A stretch of DNA of 64,000 nucleotides from an uncultured Christensenella sp. (GCA_910578145.1 CAJTPJ010000005.1:19127-83126); one strand, 5' to 3'. Positions 1-10,111 are shown, counted from the first letter of the stretch. Numbers and translations: made by a program. The notes: a model not told the origin generated them from the letters alone.

Positions 1-1
1 T

Positions 2-295
2 CCGGGTAAAATCGGTTCTTCCTCATCTCCTATAGGAGGCAATGGAGCCTATGCTATTTATGCAGCAAATTTAGCCATACGGTACTCTGAAGATTTAACA
101 ATTTATGGCGGCAGGGGGGGCAAAGGATATTCTGGTTATAAAGGTGGCTTAGGAGGTTATGCAATAACTGTACAAAATACACTGACTTTATCTGAAGCTA
201 ATAATCCATTTATTTGTGGCGGTTATTTGGCTGATGCTAATGCATGCGTTGCTCCTTACAATATAATCAGTGGTAAGCCTATTATAAGGTTTTGA
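2..295 (+). CDS. C-terminal end of a glycine-rich protein (partial)
   Basis: An open frame runs in from the left window edge and stops at TGA 293-295, followed at once by TAA. It codes for the last 97 residues of a longer protein. The segment is rich in Gly, Tyr and Asn, with runs such as GGRGGKGYSGYKGGLGG, and ends in IISGKPIIRF. Gly-rich repeats of this kind occur in secreted or surface proteins of Clostridia, but no named domain can be assigned from the fragment. A strong terminator follows, so this is the end of a transcription unit. Whether it belongs to the mobile element or to the flanking chromosome cannot be decided here. Confidence 0.6.
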   Translation, partial: PGKIGSSSSPIGGNGAYAIYAANLAIRYSEDLTIYGGRGGKGYSGYKGGLGGYAITVQNTLTLSEANNPFICGGYLADANACVAPYNIISGKPIIRF

Positions 296-338
296 TAAAT
301 ACAAGGTTTAATCTTTAGATTATAATAAAACTGAATAA

Positions 339-388
339 ACTCCGCATTGAATTTTAATTACTTTCAGTGCGGAGTATTTTTTATTTTT
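339..388 (+). terminator. Rho-independent terminator after the Gly-rich gene
   Basis: A 13-bp stem (339-351 with 363-375, one G-U pair) closes an 11-nt loop and is followed by ATTTTTTATTTTT. It separates the left-edge gene from the transfer module. Confidence 0.9.
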
Positions 389-488
389 AAATGCTTGACT
401 GGATTTGCTTAAATTGCAGTCAAGTGTATTTTTTTGCCAATTTTTTCGATTGTGATTTAAAGCTAAGTCAAATCGGAAAATTTTATTT

Positions 489-914
489 ATGGCAAAAATC
501 TATTTCATCAATTTACAAGACAAAAAGGTAGCGATCGAAGTATCAGATGAGATTGCAAAACAGTACCGAGATAGTTTACGGGAAGAATGGCGTGGCGATG
601 CGTATGAGGGGTATTATTCGACTTCGCTTGAAGGCATCACGGAAGCAGGACACGACTTTGCGGACAAGCAAGCGAACATAGAAGAATTATATGTTGAAAG
701 AGAAACGCAAGCGGAGCGGGAATGTTTAATGCGCAAGTTAAAGGCGGCTTTACCGTACCTAACGGATTTACAGCGCAAAACGATACATAAACTCTTTGTT
801 CTAAATATGTCGCAGTCGGAAATAGCACGAGAAGAAGGTGTTGCACATCAAGTAATCAATAAACGTGTGGCTCGTATTTACGCCCAATTAAAAGCACTGA
901 TAAAAAAAGTTTGA
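489..914 (+). CDS. Sigma-70 region 4-like DNA-binding regulator
   Basis: This 141-residue protein opens the transfer module. Residues about 85-138 form a sigma-70 region 4-type helix-turn-helix: LTDLQRKTIHKLF, then MSQSEIAREEGV and VINKRVARIYAQL. The N-terminal half is unlike region 2, so it is not a full sigma factor. Such single-region sigma-like proteins are common regulators in Bacillota ICEs and phages, and control of the downstream transfer genes is a reasonable inference. The start ATG at 489 has only a weak upstream ribosome binding site. No clear promoter was seen in the AT-rich stretch before it. Confidence 0.75.
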   Translation: MAKIYFINLQDKKVAIEVSDEIAKQYRDSLREEWRGDAYEGYYSTSLEGITEAGHDFADKQANIEELYVERETQAERECLMRKLKAALPYLTDLQRKTIHKLFVLNMSQSEIAREEGVAHQVINKRVARIYAQLKALIKKV

Positions 915-1000
915 AAAATTTTCAGAAAAGGTGGGTGCAGATAGGGCGATTTTTCTCTAATAAGTGAAGGGACTAATAAATTCCCGATCAGGAGGACGGT

Positions 1001-1399
1001 ATGGAATATGTGAATGTAGCAATCGGGGATATGGAAATGTATGTTCCCGTAAACGATAAACTCGGCGATTTGATCTTGCTTGCACAAAGAAGATTGAACT
1101 ATCAGAAGCACATAGCAAAAATGCGTAAAGCGTATAAAGGAAAAATCGAGAGTGAAGTAGTGGTTATGGATTCGGACTATATCTACGCGCTTGAAGATGT
1201 TATAGAGGAAAAGGGCTACGGCGACATCATTCATCGTCAGATACAAAAGAGTCCGATAGCAGAAGGCAAAATCCTTTATGACCTATTCCGTAATGATAAA
1301 TCAGTGCGCTACCTTATAGCGGCTTGCGAGTATACGCAAGAACAGTTGCAAAAGATAATCCGTAATTTTTTTGAAACGTTGAAAAAAATTATTTTTTAA
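1001..1399 (+). CDS. Conserved-looking ICE protein of unknown function
   Basis: A 132-residue protein behind a good ribosome binding site (AGGAGG at about 991-996). It is charged, mostly helical in appearance, and has no recognisable motif, signal peptide or membrane segment. Its place between the sigma-like regulator and the ribbon-helix-helix protein, just before the relaxase, suggests a role in regulation or in DNA processing at the origin of transfer, but this is context only. Confidence 0.6.
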   Translation: MEYVNVAIGDMEMYVPVNDKLGDLILLAQRRLNYQKHIAKMRKAYKGKIESEVVVMDSDYIYALEDVIEEKGYGDIIHRQIQKSPIAEGKILYDLFRNDKSVRYLIAACEYTQEQLQKIIRNFFETLKKIIF

Positions 1400-1410
1400 G
1401 GAGTTTTAAT

Positions 1411-1938
1411 ATGAAACAGTTTGAAACCAAGTTGACCGTGCGCATCTACGACACAAAGCTTATTGAGAGCCTGAATACGATTTTCAAGATGAATAAAAAT
1501 CGTTATCAGACGAAAAATCAGTTAATCGTTGAGCTTTTGGAACGTGGCATCAAGGACAAGATGAAAGACTTTCCTACGCCGCCCGATTCTCCCGCAGGTG
1601 CAAGCGCAATTCCGCCTTCGTTCAATAACAAGGACGAAATAGCGGCAATGCTCAAACAACTTAAAGAAATGATTTCCAATATGCACGAATACAACAAGAA
1701 GCACGTTGAGGGGTTGTTGGCACACTTAAAAATGTCGGAACGTATGTCATCGTCGATATACAACATTCTCTTGGCGATTGCCACAGATGAGCCGATAACT
1801 AAAACGCAGGTGGAAATCGGGTATATGGACGATGTGCCGAAACGCTTTATTGAGTTTCTGAACGGATTACTCGGCGTGTTGTTTGACGAAGACGATGATG
1901 ACGGCGATTCGGAAGATCTACCGGGCATTGTGAACTAA
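1411..1938 (+). CDS. Ribbon-helix-helix-like relaxosome accessory candidate
   Basis: A 175-residue protein. The N-terminus (about residues 1-50) reads as a short strand plus two helices, KLTVRIYDTKLIESLNTIF then NRYQTKNQLIVELLERGI, the pattern of ribbon-helix-helix DNA binders. A Pro-rich linker, a helical middle and a very acidic tail (DEDDDDGDSED) follow. It lies 6 bp upstream of the relaxase. Small DNA-binding proteins in this position often act as MobC-like accessory factors that help the relaxase nick oriT. That role is inferred from position and fold pattern only. Confidence 0.6.
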   Translation: MKQFETKLTVRIYDTKLIESLNTIFKMNKNRYQTKNQLIVELLERGIKDKMKDFPTPPDSPAGASAIPPSFNNKDEIAAMLKQLKEMISNMHEYNKKHVEGLLAHLKMSERMSSSIYNILLAIATDEPITKTQVEIGYMDDVPKRFIEFLNGLLGVLFDEDDDDGDSEDLPGIVN

Positions 1939-1944
1939 TACCCT

Positions 1945-3162
1945 ATGGGCGTCCCCAATGTGCTTGTGAGTATCGGCTATGCTCCGAATAGTGATGCTAT
2001 GAGCCGCTTTCCAATGAAACCCAAATACATTGCGGAACGAAAGTTTTACTCTTGCCGACAGCATAACGACATAATCAGATACGTTAATCGCGGCATAGAC
2101 GAAGGCGACTTTCTTGGTTATGCGGGCAATAGCGAAAAGAGTTGCGGTCTGTTCTGGGCAAACGGTTTACTCACAAAAATAGCCATAAAAGAGTTGCGGT
2201 CAATGCTACGGACAACGGACAGCAATATATGGCACGCCGTAATCAGTTTTACGGAAGATTTCGGCGGCAAGTATATGACGTCGTACAAAGACGCTATGGA
2301 ACTACTGAAAGCGGAATTGCCTGCATTTTTCAAAAGCGTGGGGATAGCTGCAGACAATGTTGTGTGGTATGCGGGGTTGCATGAGAACACCGACAACCAA
2401 CACATACACTTGGGTTTCTTTGAGAAAGAGCCAATGTTCACAAACGAAAACAGTAAAGAGAAGCGTTACCGTTTTGGAACAATAGGGCAGGAAGCACTTA
2501 ATTCGTTTCGCATAAAAATTGAAGAACGGTTGACCGACGCGAGCTTTGATTTAAAGCGTAGCCGTCGTAATCTTACAGACTCGGCGCAAGACACGCTGTT
2601 CCATTTACAAGGCTTGAATGATTACGAAAGAGAGTTGAAAAAGCGTTTGCTTGCCTTATATCGAGCGTTGCCGTTAGACGGACGAGTGAGTTACGGAAGC
2701 AAGAATATGGACGCGCTTCGTCCGCAAGTGAACGATATAGTTAATTTCATTATCAAAAACAATCCAAACTTGAAAATGGACTTTGACACGTTCTGTTCTG
2801 ACTTGGCAAGATTTGATGCTAACCGCAAACGTATTTGCGAAGATCAGAAAATTGATGACTTAGGAAAGTATCTTGTAAGCGAAAAATACATAACGGACAT
2901 ATACAGGCGGCTTGGCGACAAGGTAATAAAAGCCGCTTTGCATATAAAGCAAAAGGGCGACAGGGAGGTAAAAAAATGTAAGACAGACTTGGCAAAGAAG
3001 CGGGCAGACAAAGCGCACAGAGGTTATCTGTTGAGCAAAGCATTACGGATTGGCGCAGACGTTGACGACGAAGCGATAAATTGCTTTGAAGAATACAGGC
3101 GGCGATTGGCGAGAGCGAATTACGAAAGATTGATAGACGAAGGAGTTATCGAAGCGGAGTAA
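1945..3162 (+). CDS. MobP-type conjugative relaxase
   Basis: This 405-residue protein would nick the ICE at oriT and lead the strand into the recipient. The key signature is the metal-binding histidine cluster H149-ENTDNQ-H156-I-H158, followed by LGFF, as in MobP/MobL relaxases of Bacillota. Candidate catalytic Tyr residues lie in the N-terminal part (KFYSCRQHNDIIRYV). The C-terminal half is helical and charged and ends in IEAE, an ending shared with several cargo proteins of this element. The stop is 3 bp before the coupling protein gene, so the two are probably co-translated. Exact subfamily (MobP2, MobP3 or MobL) was not settled. Confidence 0.85.
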   Translation: MGVPNVLVSIGYAPNSDAMSRFPMKPKYIAERKFYSCRQHNDIIRYVNRGIDEGDFLGYAGNSEKSCGLFWANGLLTKIAIKELRSMLRTTDSNIWHAVISFTEDFGGKYMTSYKDAMELLKAELPAFFKSVGIAADNVVWYAGLHENTDNQHIHLGFFEKEPMFTNENSKEKRYRFGTIGQEALNSFRIKIEERLTDASFDLKRSRRNLTDSAQDTLFHLQGLNDYERELKKRLLALYRALPLDGRVSYGSKNMDALRPQVNDIVNFIIKNNPNLKMDFDTFCSDLARFDANRKRICEDQKIDDLGKYLVSEKYITDIYRRLGDKVIKAALHIKQKGDREVKKCKTDLAKKRADKAHRGYLLSKALRIGADVDDEAINCFEEYRRRLARANYERLIDEGVIEAE

Positions 3163-3165
3163 GAC

Positions 3166-5382
3166 ATGAAAAAGAAAATTATTAAATGGGCGATTATCTT
3201 GGGGGTAACGGTACTCTGCTGTTATTTCTTCGGCTATTCTCTTAACTGTTTTATAAAAGGTGGATACCACCTGAAATATTCGGCGCGTTGGATATTTGAC
3301 GGTCAAACTTTTATGTTTACGGGTGTGATTTTGCTTGTGGCGGTTTTCATAGCGGCAAGTTACTACTACACCCACTATTGGCTGTTCAACTCAAAGAACA
3401 TCATAAGGGGCAAGGAACGCGACAAACATATCGCGGCAAATCTTGAACAGGCAAGGTTTGAATCGGAAAAGGAAATAGCGAAGAACTTTCAGACCGTTTA
3501 CTATGACGAACTTGCCGAGACAGAAGTAAAGGGCATACCGATTATCGCGCATGAGGAAAAGAAAAGGTTAAGGATTACGTTTTCGCCCCCGACACACGCA
3601 TTGGCAATCGGAACAACGGGCAGCGGTAAGACTACGACATTCGTAAATCCGACTGTTCAGATACTTGCGACGAGCAAAACAAAGCCGTCAATGATAATTT
3701 CCGATCCCAAAGGCGAACTGTATCAAATGCACGCAAAGAAGCTGAAAGACGAAGGGTACACCGTTAAGATTTTGGACTTGCGCAACCCGTATAATTCAGT
3801 GCGGTGGAATCCAATGGAAAGCGCGTATGTGAACTACACCCGAATGTTGAACTTGGAAAAGGAAGTCATCATTCACGAGGACAGGGGAACGTATGAGTTC
3901 GACAGCAAAGAGTATTACGATCCAAAAGATAAAGATGCGGCAATACAGGTAAAGAAACAGCAGCTCAACGATATTGTGTACGAAGATTTGCACGACATAA
4001 CGACGGTGCTATGCCCTGTAACGAACAAAAACGAGCCTATGTGGGAAAGTGGTGCGAGGAACTTTGTGCTTGCAATCGCACTTGCAATGCTCGAAGATTG
4101 CGCTAACCCCGAACTGAATATGACGAAAGAAAAATACAATTTCTATTCGTTAATGAAAGTCGCAACCAACACGGACGATGATTGTGCGGAAATGCTCAAT
4201 TATTTCCGAGGACGAAGCCCGCTTTCAAAGGCAGTATCGCTTTCAAAGCAGGTGTTGGACAGTTCTGAAAAGACGAGGGGCAGTTACCTTTCAAGTACGT
4301 TTGACAAGCTCTCTATGTTCGCCGATCTTTCGCTTTGCGCTTTGACAAGTCAAAACGAAATAGAGTTTGCGGAAATGGGGGAAAAGCCTATCGCGCTTTT
4401 CTTGCAGATACCCGATGAAAAGGAAACAAGGCACACGTTGGCGGCAATGGTTATTTTGCAGGCGTACAAGGAACTTGTGCGCAAAGCAAACGACTATCCT
4501 ACGCTATCGTTGCCGCGCCCCGTTTATTTCATTTTGGACGAGTTCGGGCAGTTGCCACAGATACACAAGTTGGAACAGATGATAACCGTAGGACGGAGCC
4601 GCAACATATGGCTTAATCTTGTCGTTCAGAGTTACGCGCAACTTGCCAAAGTTTATGACGATAAATCGGCGGACATCATTAAATCGAACTGTAACACGCA
4701 GATATTCATAGGCACAACGGACTACAAGACGATAGAAGAATTTTCCAAGCGTTGCGGCAATTACAGTATAGTCCAACGTTCGGTAGGTTTTAATACTGTC
4801 CGCGCCGACGATGTGAACTCAAACACGAGCGTAAAGGAACGCCCGCTTATATATCCGTCTGAATTACAACAGCTCAACAGCAAAGGCAATATGGGTAACG
4901 CAATAGTAACAGTATTCGGTTATCAACCGATTAAGGCGAAATTTACGCCGAGCTATCAGAGTCATTTCTATGATTTGCAAATGAGCGAACAAGAACTTTT
5001 GACGGGTAGATACTTTGACGAAGCGGCGGCGTTTTACAATATGAAAGCACGAAACGTTATTGTGAACATTTCGCGCCGCAGGAGTACAGGCGGTGGTGGA
5101 GGTACAGTCAGAGAGCAGATTGCGGAACGGCGCAGGCAGGCAAGCATGACGGAAAAATTACAAATAGTAGTTTCCCGCAGTTTACAAGGCTTTGCGACTG
5201 AGCAGGAAACGGCAGATATATTTGTGCAAGTCAAATCCGCTGAATACGACAAAGCAATTAAGCTGTTAAAGCAAATTCAGGAACGCGCAAAAGGCGACGC
5301 CGAGCGGTTAGGCGCGATACAGAATACAATAGCTCGGCTTGAAGAAATAAAAAATGGAGAGTTACGATTAGAAAGAAAATGA
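3166..5382 (+). CDS. VirD4/TraG-type coupling ATPase
   Basis: A 738-residue type IV coupling protein that brings the relaxase-DNA complex to the transfer channel. Two N-terminal membrane segments (about residues 5-25 and 45-67) are followed by a Walker A motif, GTTGSGKTTTF, near residue 149, and a Walker B motif, FILDEFGQLPQ, near residue 455, then the conserved VQSYAQL stretch. Length and order fit the VirD4/TraG family. The C-terminal tail is helical and charged and probably acts in substrate docking. The stop codon overlaps the start of the next gene (ATGA), showing translational coupling. Confidence 0.93.
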   Translation: MKKKIIKWAIILGVTVLCCYFFGYSLNCFIKGGYHLKYSARWIFDGQTFMFTGVILLVAVFIAASYYYTHYWLFNSKNIIRGKERDKHIAANLEQARFESEKEIAKNFQTVYYDELAETEVKGIPIIAHEEKKRLRITFSPPTHALAIGTTGSGKTTTFVNPTVQILATSKTKPSMIISDPKGELYQMHAKKLKDEGYTVKILDLRNPYNSVRWNPMESAYVNYTRMLNLEKEVIIHEDRGTYEFDSKEYYDPKDKDAAIQVKKQQLNDIVYEDLHDITTVLCPVTNKNEPMWESGARNFVLAIALAMLEDCANPELNMTKEKYNFYSLMKVATNTDDDCAEMLNYFRGRSPLSKAVSLSKQVLDSSEKTRGSYLSSTFDKLSMFADLSLCALTSQNEIEFAEMGEKPIALFLQIPDEKETRHTLAAMVILQAYKELVRKANDYPTLSLPRPVYFILDEFGQLPQIHKLEQMITVGRSRNIWLNLVVQSYAQLAKVYDDKSADIIKSNCNTQIFIGTTDYKTIEEFSKRCGNYSIVQRSVGFNTVRADDVNSNTSVKERPLIYPSELQQLNSKGNMGNAIVTVFGYQPIKAKFTPSYQSHFYDLQMSEQELLTGRYFDEAAAFYNMKARNVIVNISRRRSTGGGGGTVREQIAERRRQASMTEKLQIVVSRSLQGFATEQETADIFVQVKSAEYDKAIKLLKQIQERAKGDAERLGAIQNTIARLEEIKNGELRLERK

Positions 5383-8300
5383 AGGAGAAAAGATTGAGAG
5401 ATAAACGAAATGGCTTATTGCTATGTATGTTTTTATTGATGTTAATAGTATGCGGCTCGTTAGCAGCTTTGTTTACTGTCCCGCTTTCGGCTTCGGCGGC
5501 AACTATACCATTAGAGATGACGGGTGTTACAAGCGGCAATAAAATATCGAATAACGCCGTGGTAAATGAACGTATAAAAGTAAATATTAAAAATGATGAA
5601 TTTTTAAGAATTTATTATAAAACACCTTTAAGTTCTAATTTTACATATACATCGTCAGGAGTCTATATATCAGGTTACACCAATGGACTGTATATAGTTT
5701 ATGCTACAAAAGAAAGCGGTGAAAAAAGTCAGGAATACTCTTTTTTCTATGACAATGTCAAACCTGAAGGAACGATATATTCTGAAGGGAAAGTTGTTAA
5801 TGATGGAGCGTATCTATCAAAAAGTTTTTCGTATTCGGCAACAGATAGCGGTAGCGGTATATCTGCAATGTATTATAAGACACCCGTTAGTGAGGAGTTT
5901 ACATTGTATAACTCGGGAACTGTTATCCCTACAAATTCAGGGGACGGATTATATACTTTTTATTCTGTAGATTGTGCCGGTAATGAGTCGGAAAAGTTAT
6001 CTGTATATCTTGAAACTCAAGCCCCCATTATCAAGATTTATCGTAACGATGAACTTGCATATAGCAAAACTATTACGAACTCAGGAACGTTTGATACAGA
6101 TATTTATATCAATCCAAATGATAAGTTAAAGATATGTTGCGACACATCTTCGGGGAATGTTACGAGCAACTATACGCTTGATACAAACATTACGATAGGT
6201 AGTGAATATTCGGGCATTAATTACACGATAGACATTACAACCGCAACGGGCATTGCAAGCCATTTCACTTATCATATTGTGCGTAACAAGCCCATCGTAG
6301 TTATTGACGATATTACATATACGGATGGAGATACTATTTATTTTAATCAAGATAAATCTGTTAATTTCGTCTGTGATTCAGTAATTGAAAACTTGGGCAA
6401 CACAGGCGTTACTATCAGTTCGGAAGGCAATGTAAACCTTAACGAGTATATCACTTTTGCAAGCGGCAATAGTAAAACGCTTACTACCGTTGAGGATACT
6501 GAAACAAAGTATGATCTGCTTCTTAATGACAGGGCAGGTAACGAAAGCGCAATTATTGTCATTATAGATAAATTTGCACCGCAGGGTGTTTGGCAGTCTG
6601 ACGGTAATGAACTTGCGAACGGCAGCTATACGCAACAGCCACTCACGTTTAAGTTTACCGAAGCAGGCATAACGGGAATGTACTCATTTAACGGCGGCGA
6701 ATATAAAACGCTCACAAGCGGACAGACTTTTATCGCCGATGGAACGTACATAGTAATTTTGTCAGACAGAGCAAACAATCGGAGTACGTTTACCGCGCAT
6801 ATAGATACGGTTGCACCCACAGGACAACTTTATGCGAACTACTCGCCTGTACACAACAACACCGTAACGAACGGCAGAGTGTATTTTACTTGGGATGGCA
6901 CAGAAAATACCGCAACCGTAAACGGACAAGCATATGAGAAAAATACGGTATTGACCGAGAACGGAATATATACGTTTGTCTTGACCGACTTAGCGAAAAA
7001 CTCTACGACATATATCATTGAGATTGATACCGTTGCGCCGACCTATAATGCATACAAACTGCACGGCTCGAAGCTTACGATTTCAAAATGGTATAGTGTA
7101 ACGTTTGACAAAAAGGACTATTCCTTTGCAACGTACACAGAAGCACTTGCGTTTACTTGCGGCAAAGAGTTCGACAAATCCGTTACGGTGCTTATGCTTG
7201 ACAACATAGAAGATTTTAACCAACACCATCTGATTGCGGGCAACAGTGAAGTACGCACGGGCGAATATTGGCTCTACAAATCGCCCGCAAATGCCGAAAG
7301 CTATCTGTACTACTTTGACCGCAATTTGTTGGACGAGGTTATTGCCTTTTATGCCAAAGACTACATATCGGGCGCTAATCACTTTATATGGAATGGCGAC
7401 AATGTTTACGGCGAAACAGCCGACAGCATGATAGACAACGTGCTTTTGTCGGAAAACGGAACGGAAGCCCCCGCGCTCAACGGCGTAGTGTTCGATAAGG
7501 TTGACGGTAAAGAATTCTATGCGGAACTTGTAGGTGGTAACGGAATAAGAGTTAAGCTCAACTACGGCTTAGCCATTGATAAGCAGATTTCGCAGGGCGG
7601 GCTGTATAAGCTGACGGAAGTAGACGAAGCGAACAATGAAACGGTGTTTTTCGGTATTCTTGATACCGTTGCGCCTGCGCTCAAAGTAACGGCAACCATA
7701 TACGGCAACGATGCGGCAAATGAACTGAACATTACACAGGACAGTTTAACGAGCATAGCGGCTTACTATTACGTAAGTTTTGAAGTAGGTGCAATCGTTG
7801 ATGCGGACAAGTGGTCAGTTCTTTCCGTAGAAAGTTCGGAAGCAACAACCTATTACACGCTTGGCGATGAATTGCCTTGCCTGATGGTTGGCGGCGAATA
7901 TCTGCTGACCGTCTATGACAGATTTGGGAATTATTTTTCGTTCACAGTTTATATTGTCGGCAACCCTGCAACTATCACGATTCAAAACAATGCTGATGAC
8001 ACTGCTTTTAATATTGCAATCACGCTTGGACAAAATTTCAATACCATTGTATCCATTGAAATTTGCAGGAATGACGAAGCTGTTACAAATGTTTCAACCA
8101 ACGTTTTGAACTATACTTTTGACCGCGCAGGCTACTATAAGATAACCTTGCGAGACAATTTTGGACGCTTGATTACAAAAGAGTATGTGTTCAACAAGGC
8201 GTTGCCTTCGGGAACTTTGGCGGGCGTTATAAATGGCGGCAAGACAAAAACGGACGTAGTATTTACATTCGACAGTACAAAGTATTTCGCTTCGGTTAAG

Positions 8301-9674
8301 AAAGACGGACAGGACTACGCTACAAACTATAACGGTGAGCTTTACTTTTTTGCTACGGATTTAAGCAGCGGGTATTACACGGTACGCCTAACCCGCTTGA
8401 CCGATGCAGAGAATTACACGGACTATACGTTCCTGATAAATACGCTTGCACCGGAATTTAATTTAAGTATTGCGGAAGGGACAACAACAAATAAAAGCGT
8501 TATCGTAACGTGGACGGCAAGCGATATTGAAACCGTAACCTACACTTTGAACGGCGGCGAAGTCATTCAATTGCAAAACGGGGCTGTGATGTCGGACGAT
8601 GGCGAATATACAGTTGTTGCAATGAACGACTTGGGTACGCAGAGCGTTAAGATTTTTGCCATAGATAAAACGCTTGATTACGATATTTTGATTGGCGATA
8701 AGCAAACGGTCGGCGTTGATACAACAAACAAAGATATAACGGTTGTCAACAACGAGCCGTTGTTTGTTTCAGTAAAAAAAGACGGTAGCCCTTATGATTT
8801 TGAATTTGGGCAAGTCATTTCCGCCGAGGGGATTTACGGCTTCCGCATCTTCGACGAATATGGCAACACCACAACCTTTACAGTTGTAATAGATAAGTCT
8901 GTGGACTTGAAAGCAACGACAGGCAACGGAGTTATAACCAACGAAGATGTGGTTATAAGCGCAGACGAAAAAGTAAACCTTATCGTAACAAAGAACGGTA
9001 AGAAATACGGCTATGAAATTGAAACGCCTATAACGGAAGAAGGCTTCTATCAACTGACCGCTTACGATTTATTTGGGAACGAAAAAACCTTATCGTTTGA
9101 AATCGTAAAAGGTACTAAAACAAAGCTCGATTACACTCTCGGTAATAATGTAGAAATTAAATCCATACACCGCGACGGCGAAGCAGTTTCGGCGGACGGG
9201 AACAGACTAAACTTTATGATAGACGGAACGTACACAGTTGTATGTAAGACTGAAGGCAAGGAATACACCTTCATACTGTCGCTTGATACAACCGCGCCTA
9301 CCGTCAATTTAAACGGAATAGAGGATGGCGGCAAAGGTAATGTAACCGTTACGATTACAGATTTATCTGAAGCGGGAATAGTGGCGGTTTATAAGGACGG
9401 AAAGAAAATCGACTACAACTTGGGAGACGAACTAAAAGAGTACGGAGCTTACGAAGTGCGCGTGAGCGACGAACTTGGCAACGAGCGTATATATAAATTT
9501 ACTCTCGAATACCAAATGAACGGCGGCGCAATCGCGCTGATTATCATAGGGATTTTAGTAACCGTTGGAATAGTAATAGCGGTCATTCTCGGTAAAAGAG
9601 CAATCTACAAAAAGAGGTCAAAAAAGATGGTGGAAGATGTGGACGGATTTTATGAAGATGCTGATGAAGAATGA
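5379..9674 (+). CDS. ICE-encoded Ig-like repeat surface protein
   Basis: A 1,431-residue secreted and anchored protein inside the transfer operon. It has a signal peptide (NGLLLCMFLLMLIVCGSLAA, cleavage expected near SASA), then about ten Ig-like domains. Their joints share a recognisable motif: DTVAPTGQLY, DTVAPTYNAY, DTVAPALKV, NTLAPEFNL, DTTAPTVNL. A C-terminal membrane helix (ALIIIGILVTVGIVIAVIL) and a short charged tail (DGFYEDADEE) complete it. It probably stands on the donor surface as a long stalk and could promote mating contact; that role is inferred. The tail resembles that of the chromosomal DGR target (FNELYYEDEE), so both may use the same membrane anchoring style. Confidence 0.85.
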   Translation: MKEKRLRDKRNGLLLCMFLLMLIVCGSLAALFTVPLSASAATIPLEMTGVTSGNKISNNAVVNERIKVNIKNDEFLRIYYKTPLSSNFTYTSSGVYISGYTNGLYIVYATKESGEKSQEYSFFYDNVKPEGTIYSEGKVVNDGAYLSKSFSYSATDSGSGISAMYYKTPVSEEFTLYNSGTVIPTNSGDGLYTFYSVDCAGNESEKLSVYLETQAPIIKIYRNDELAYSKTITNSGTFDTDIYINPNDKLKICCDTSSGNVTSNYTLDTNITIGSEYSGINYTIDITTATGIASHFTYHIVRNKPIVVIDDITYTDGDTIYFNQDKSVNFVCDSVIENLGNTGVTISSEGNVNLNEYITFASGNSKTLTTVEDTETKYDLLLNDRAGNESAIIVIIDKFAPQGVWQSDGNELANGSYTQQPLTFKFTEAGITGMYSFNGGEYKTLTSGQTFIADGTYIVILSDRANNRSTFTAHIDTVAPTGQLYANYSPVHNNTVTNGRVYFTWDGTENTATVNGQAYEKNTVLTENGIYTFVLTDLAKNSTTYIIEIDTVAPTYNAYKLHGSKLTISKWYSVTFDKKDYSFATYTEALAFTCGKEFDKSVTVLMLDNIEDFNQHHLIAGNSEVRTGEYWLYKSPANAESYLYYFDRNLLDEVIAFYAKDYISGANHFIWNGDNVYGETADSMIDNVLLSENGTEAPALNGVVFDKVDGKEFYAELVGGNGIRVKLNYGLAIDKQISQGGLYKLTEVDEANNETVFFGILDTVAPALKVTATIYGNDAANELNITQDSLTSIAAYYYVSFEVGAIVDADKWSVLSVESSEATTYYTLGDELPCLMVGGEYLLTVYDRFGNYFSFTVYIVGNPATITIQNNADDTAFNIAITLGQNFNTIVSIEICRNDEAVTNVSTNVLNYTFDRAGYYKITLRDNFGRLITKEYVFNKALPSGTLAGVINGGKTKTDVVFTFDSTKYFASVKKDGQDYATNYNGELYFFATDLSSGYYTVRLTRLTDAENYTDYTFLINTLAPEFNLSIAEGTTTNKSVIVTWTASDIETVTYTLNGGEVIQLQNGAVMSDDGEYTVVAMNDLGTQSVKIFAIDKTLDYDILIGDKQTVGVDTTNKDITVVNNEPLFVSVKKDGSPYDFEFGQVISAEGIYGFRIFDEYGNTTTFTVVIDKSVDLKATTGNGVITNEDVVISADEKVNLIVTKNGKKYGYEIETPITEEGFYQLTAYDLFGNEKTLSFEIVKGTKTKLDYTLGNNVEIKSIHRDGEAVSADGNRLNFMIDGTYTVVCKTEGKEYTFILSLDTTAPTVNLNGIEDGGKGNVTVTITDLSEAGIVAVYKDGKKIDYNLGDELKEYGAYEVRVSDELGNERIYKFTLEYQMNGGAIALIIIGILVTVGIVIAVILGKRAIYKKRSKKMVEDVDGFYEDADEE

Positions 9675-9708
9675 GAGTTAAAATTACCCAAAAGGTGAGC
9701 AGGTTAAG

Positions 9709-9749
9709 GTGTAGGCGCATTTTGCCGTCAGAGACGGTTGCGCCTACAC
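9709..9749 (+). terminator. Strong hairpin between surface protein and pilin-like gene
   Basis: Perfect 11-bp arms GTGTAGGCGCA / TGCGCCTACAC (9709-9719 with 9739-9749) enclose a smaller CCGTC/GACGG hairpin. An A-rich run rather than a T-run follows, so full termination on this strand is doubtful. A second, weaker hairpin (9757-9783) follows. The pair may reduce read-through or protect the 3' end of the long surface-protein mRNA. Confidence 0.5.
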
Positions 9750-9823
9750 AAAAAACAACGGAAGCGGGATACCCGCCTTCGTTCTGAAAGAACTTAAAAA
9801 GATTAAAAAATGGAGGAAAATAA

Positions 9824-10111
9824 ATGGCAAATTTATTGGCAGCGGTGGATTTCGCACCCGTAATCGCACCCATTCTCGAAGTGCTGAACGCAATTTTGTG
9901 GCCCGCTATCGCAATCGTTGGGGCGGTTGGCACAATCTACTGTATTGTACTCGGCGTAAAGCTCGCAAAGAGCGATGAGCAGAACAGCAGAGAGAAAGCG
10001 AAGAAAGACCTAATCGGCGCAATCATAGGCTTTGTCGCAATCTTCGTATTGATTGTTGCATTGAAAGTTTCGTTACCGATTTTGCAGGATTGGGTACAGT
10101 CTCAAATTTAA
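9824..10111 (+). CDS. Pilin-like/VirB2-TrbC-like small membrane protein
   Basis: A 95-residue peptide with two hydrophobic segments (about 28-48 and 66-86) separated by a short charged loop (AKSDEQNSREKAKKD). This is the layout of VirB2/TrbC pilins and of pilin-like proteins annotated in Bacillota and mycoplasma ICEs. A good ribosome binding site (TGGAGG) precedes ATG 9824. It is followed by the VirB6-like and VirB4 genes, the usual order of this minimal transfer system. No obvious cleavable signal peptide is visible. Confidence 0.75.
   Translation: MANLLAAVDFAPVIAPILEVLNAILWPAIAIVGAVGTIYCIVLGVKLAKSDEQNSREKAKKDLIGAIIGFVAIFVLIVALKVSLPILQDWVQSQI

Noticed and set aside
394..424. Inverted repeat CTTGACT/AGTCAAG as oriT
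   Set aside because: The arms are only 7 bp with a 17-nt gap, and there is no recognisable nic motif; position before the relaxase region alone is not enough.
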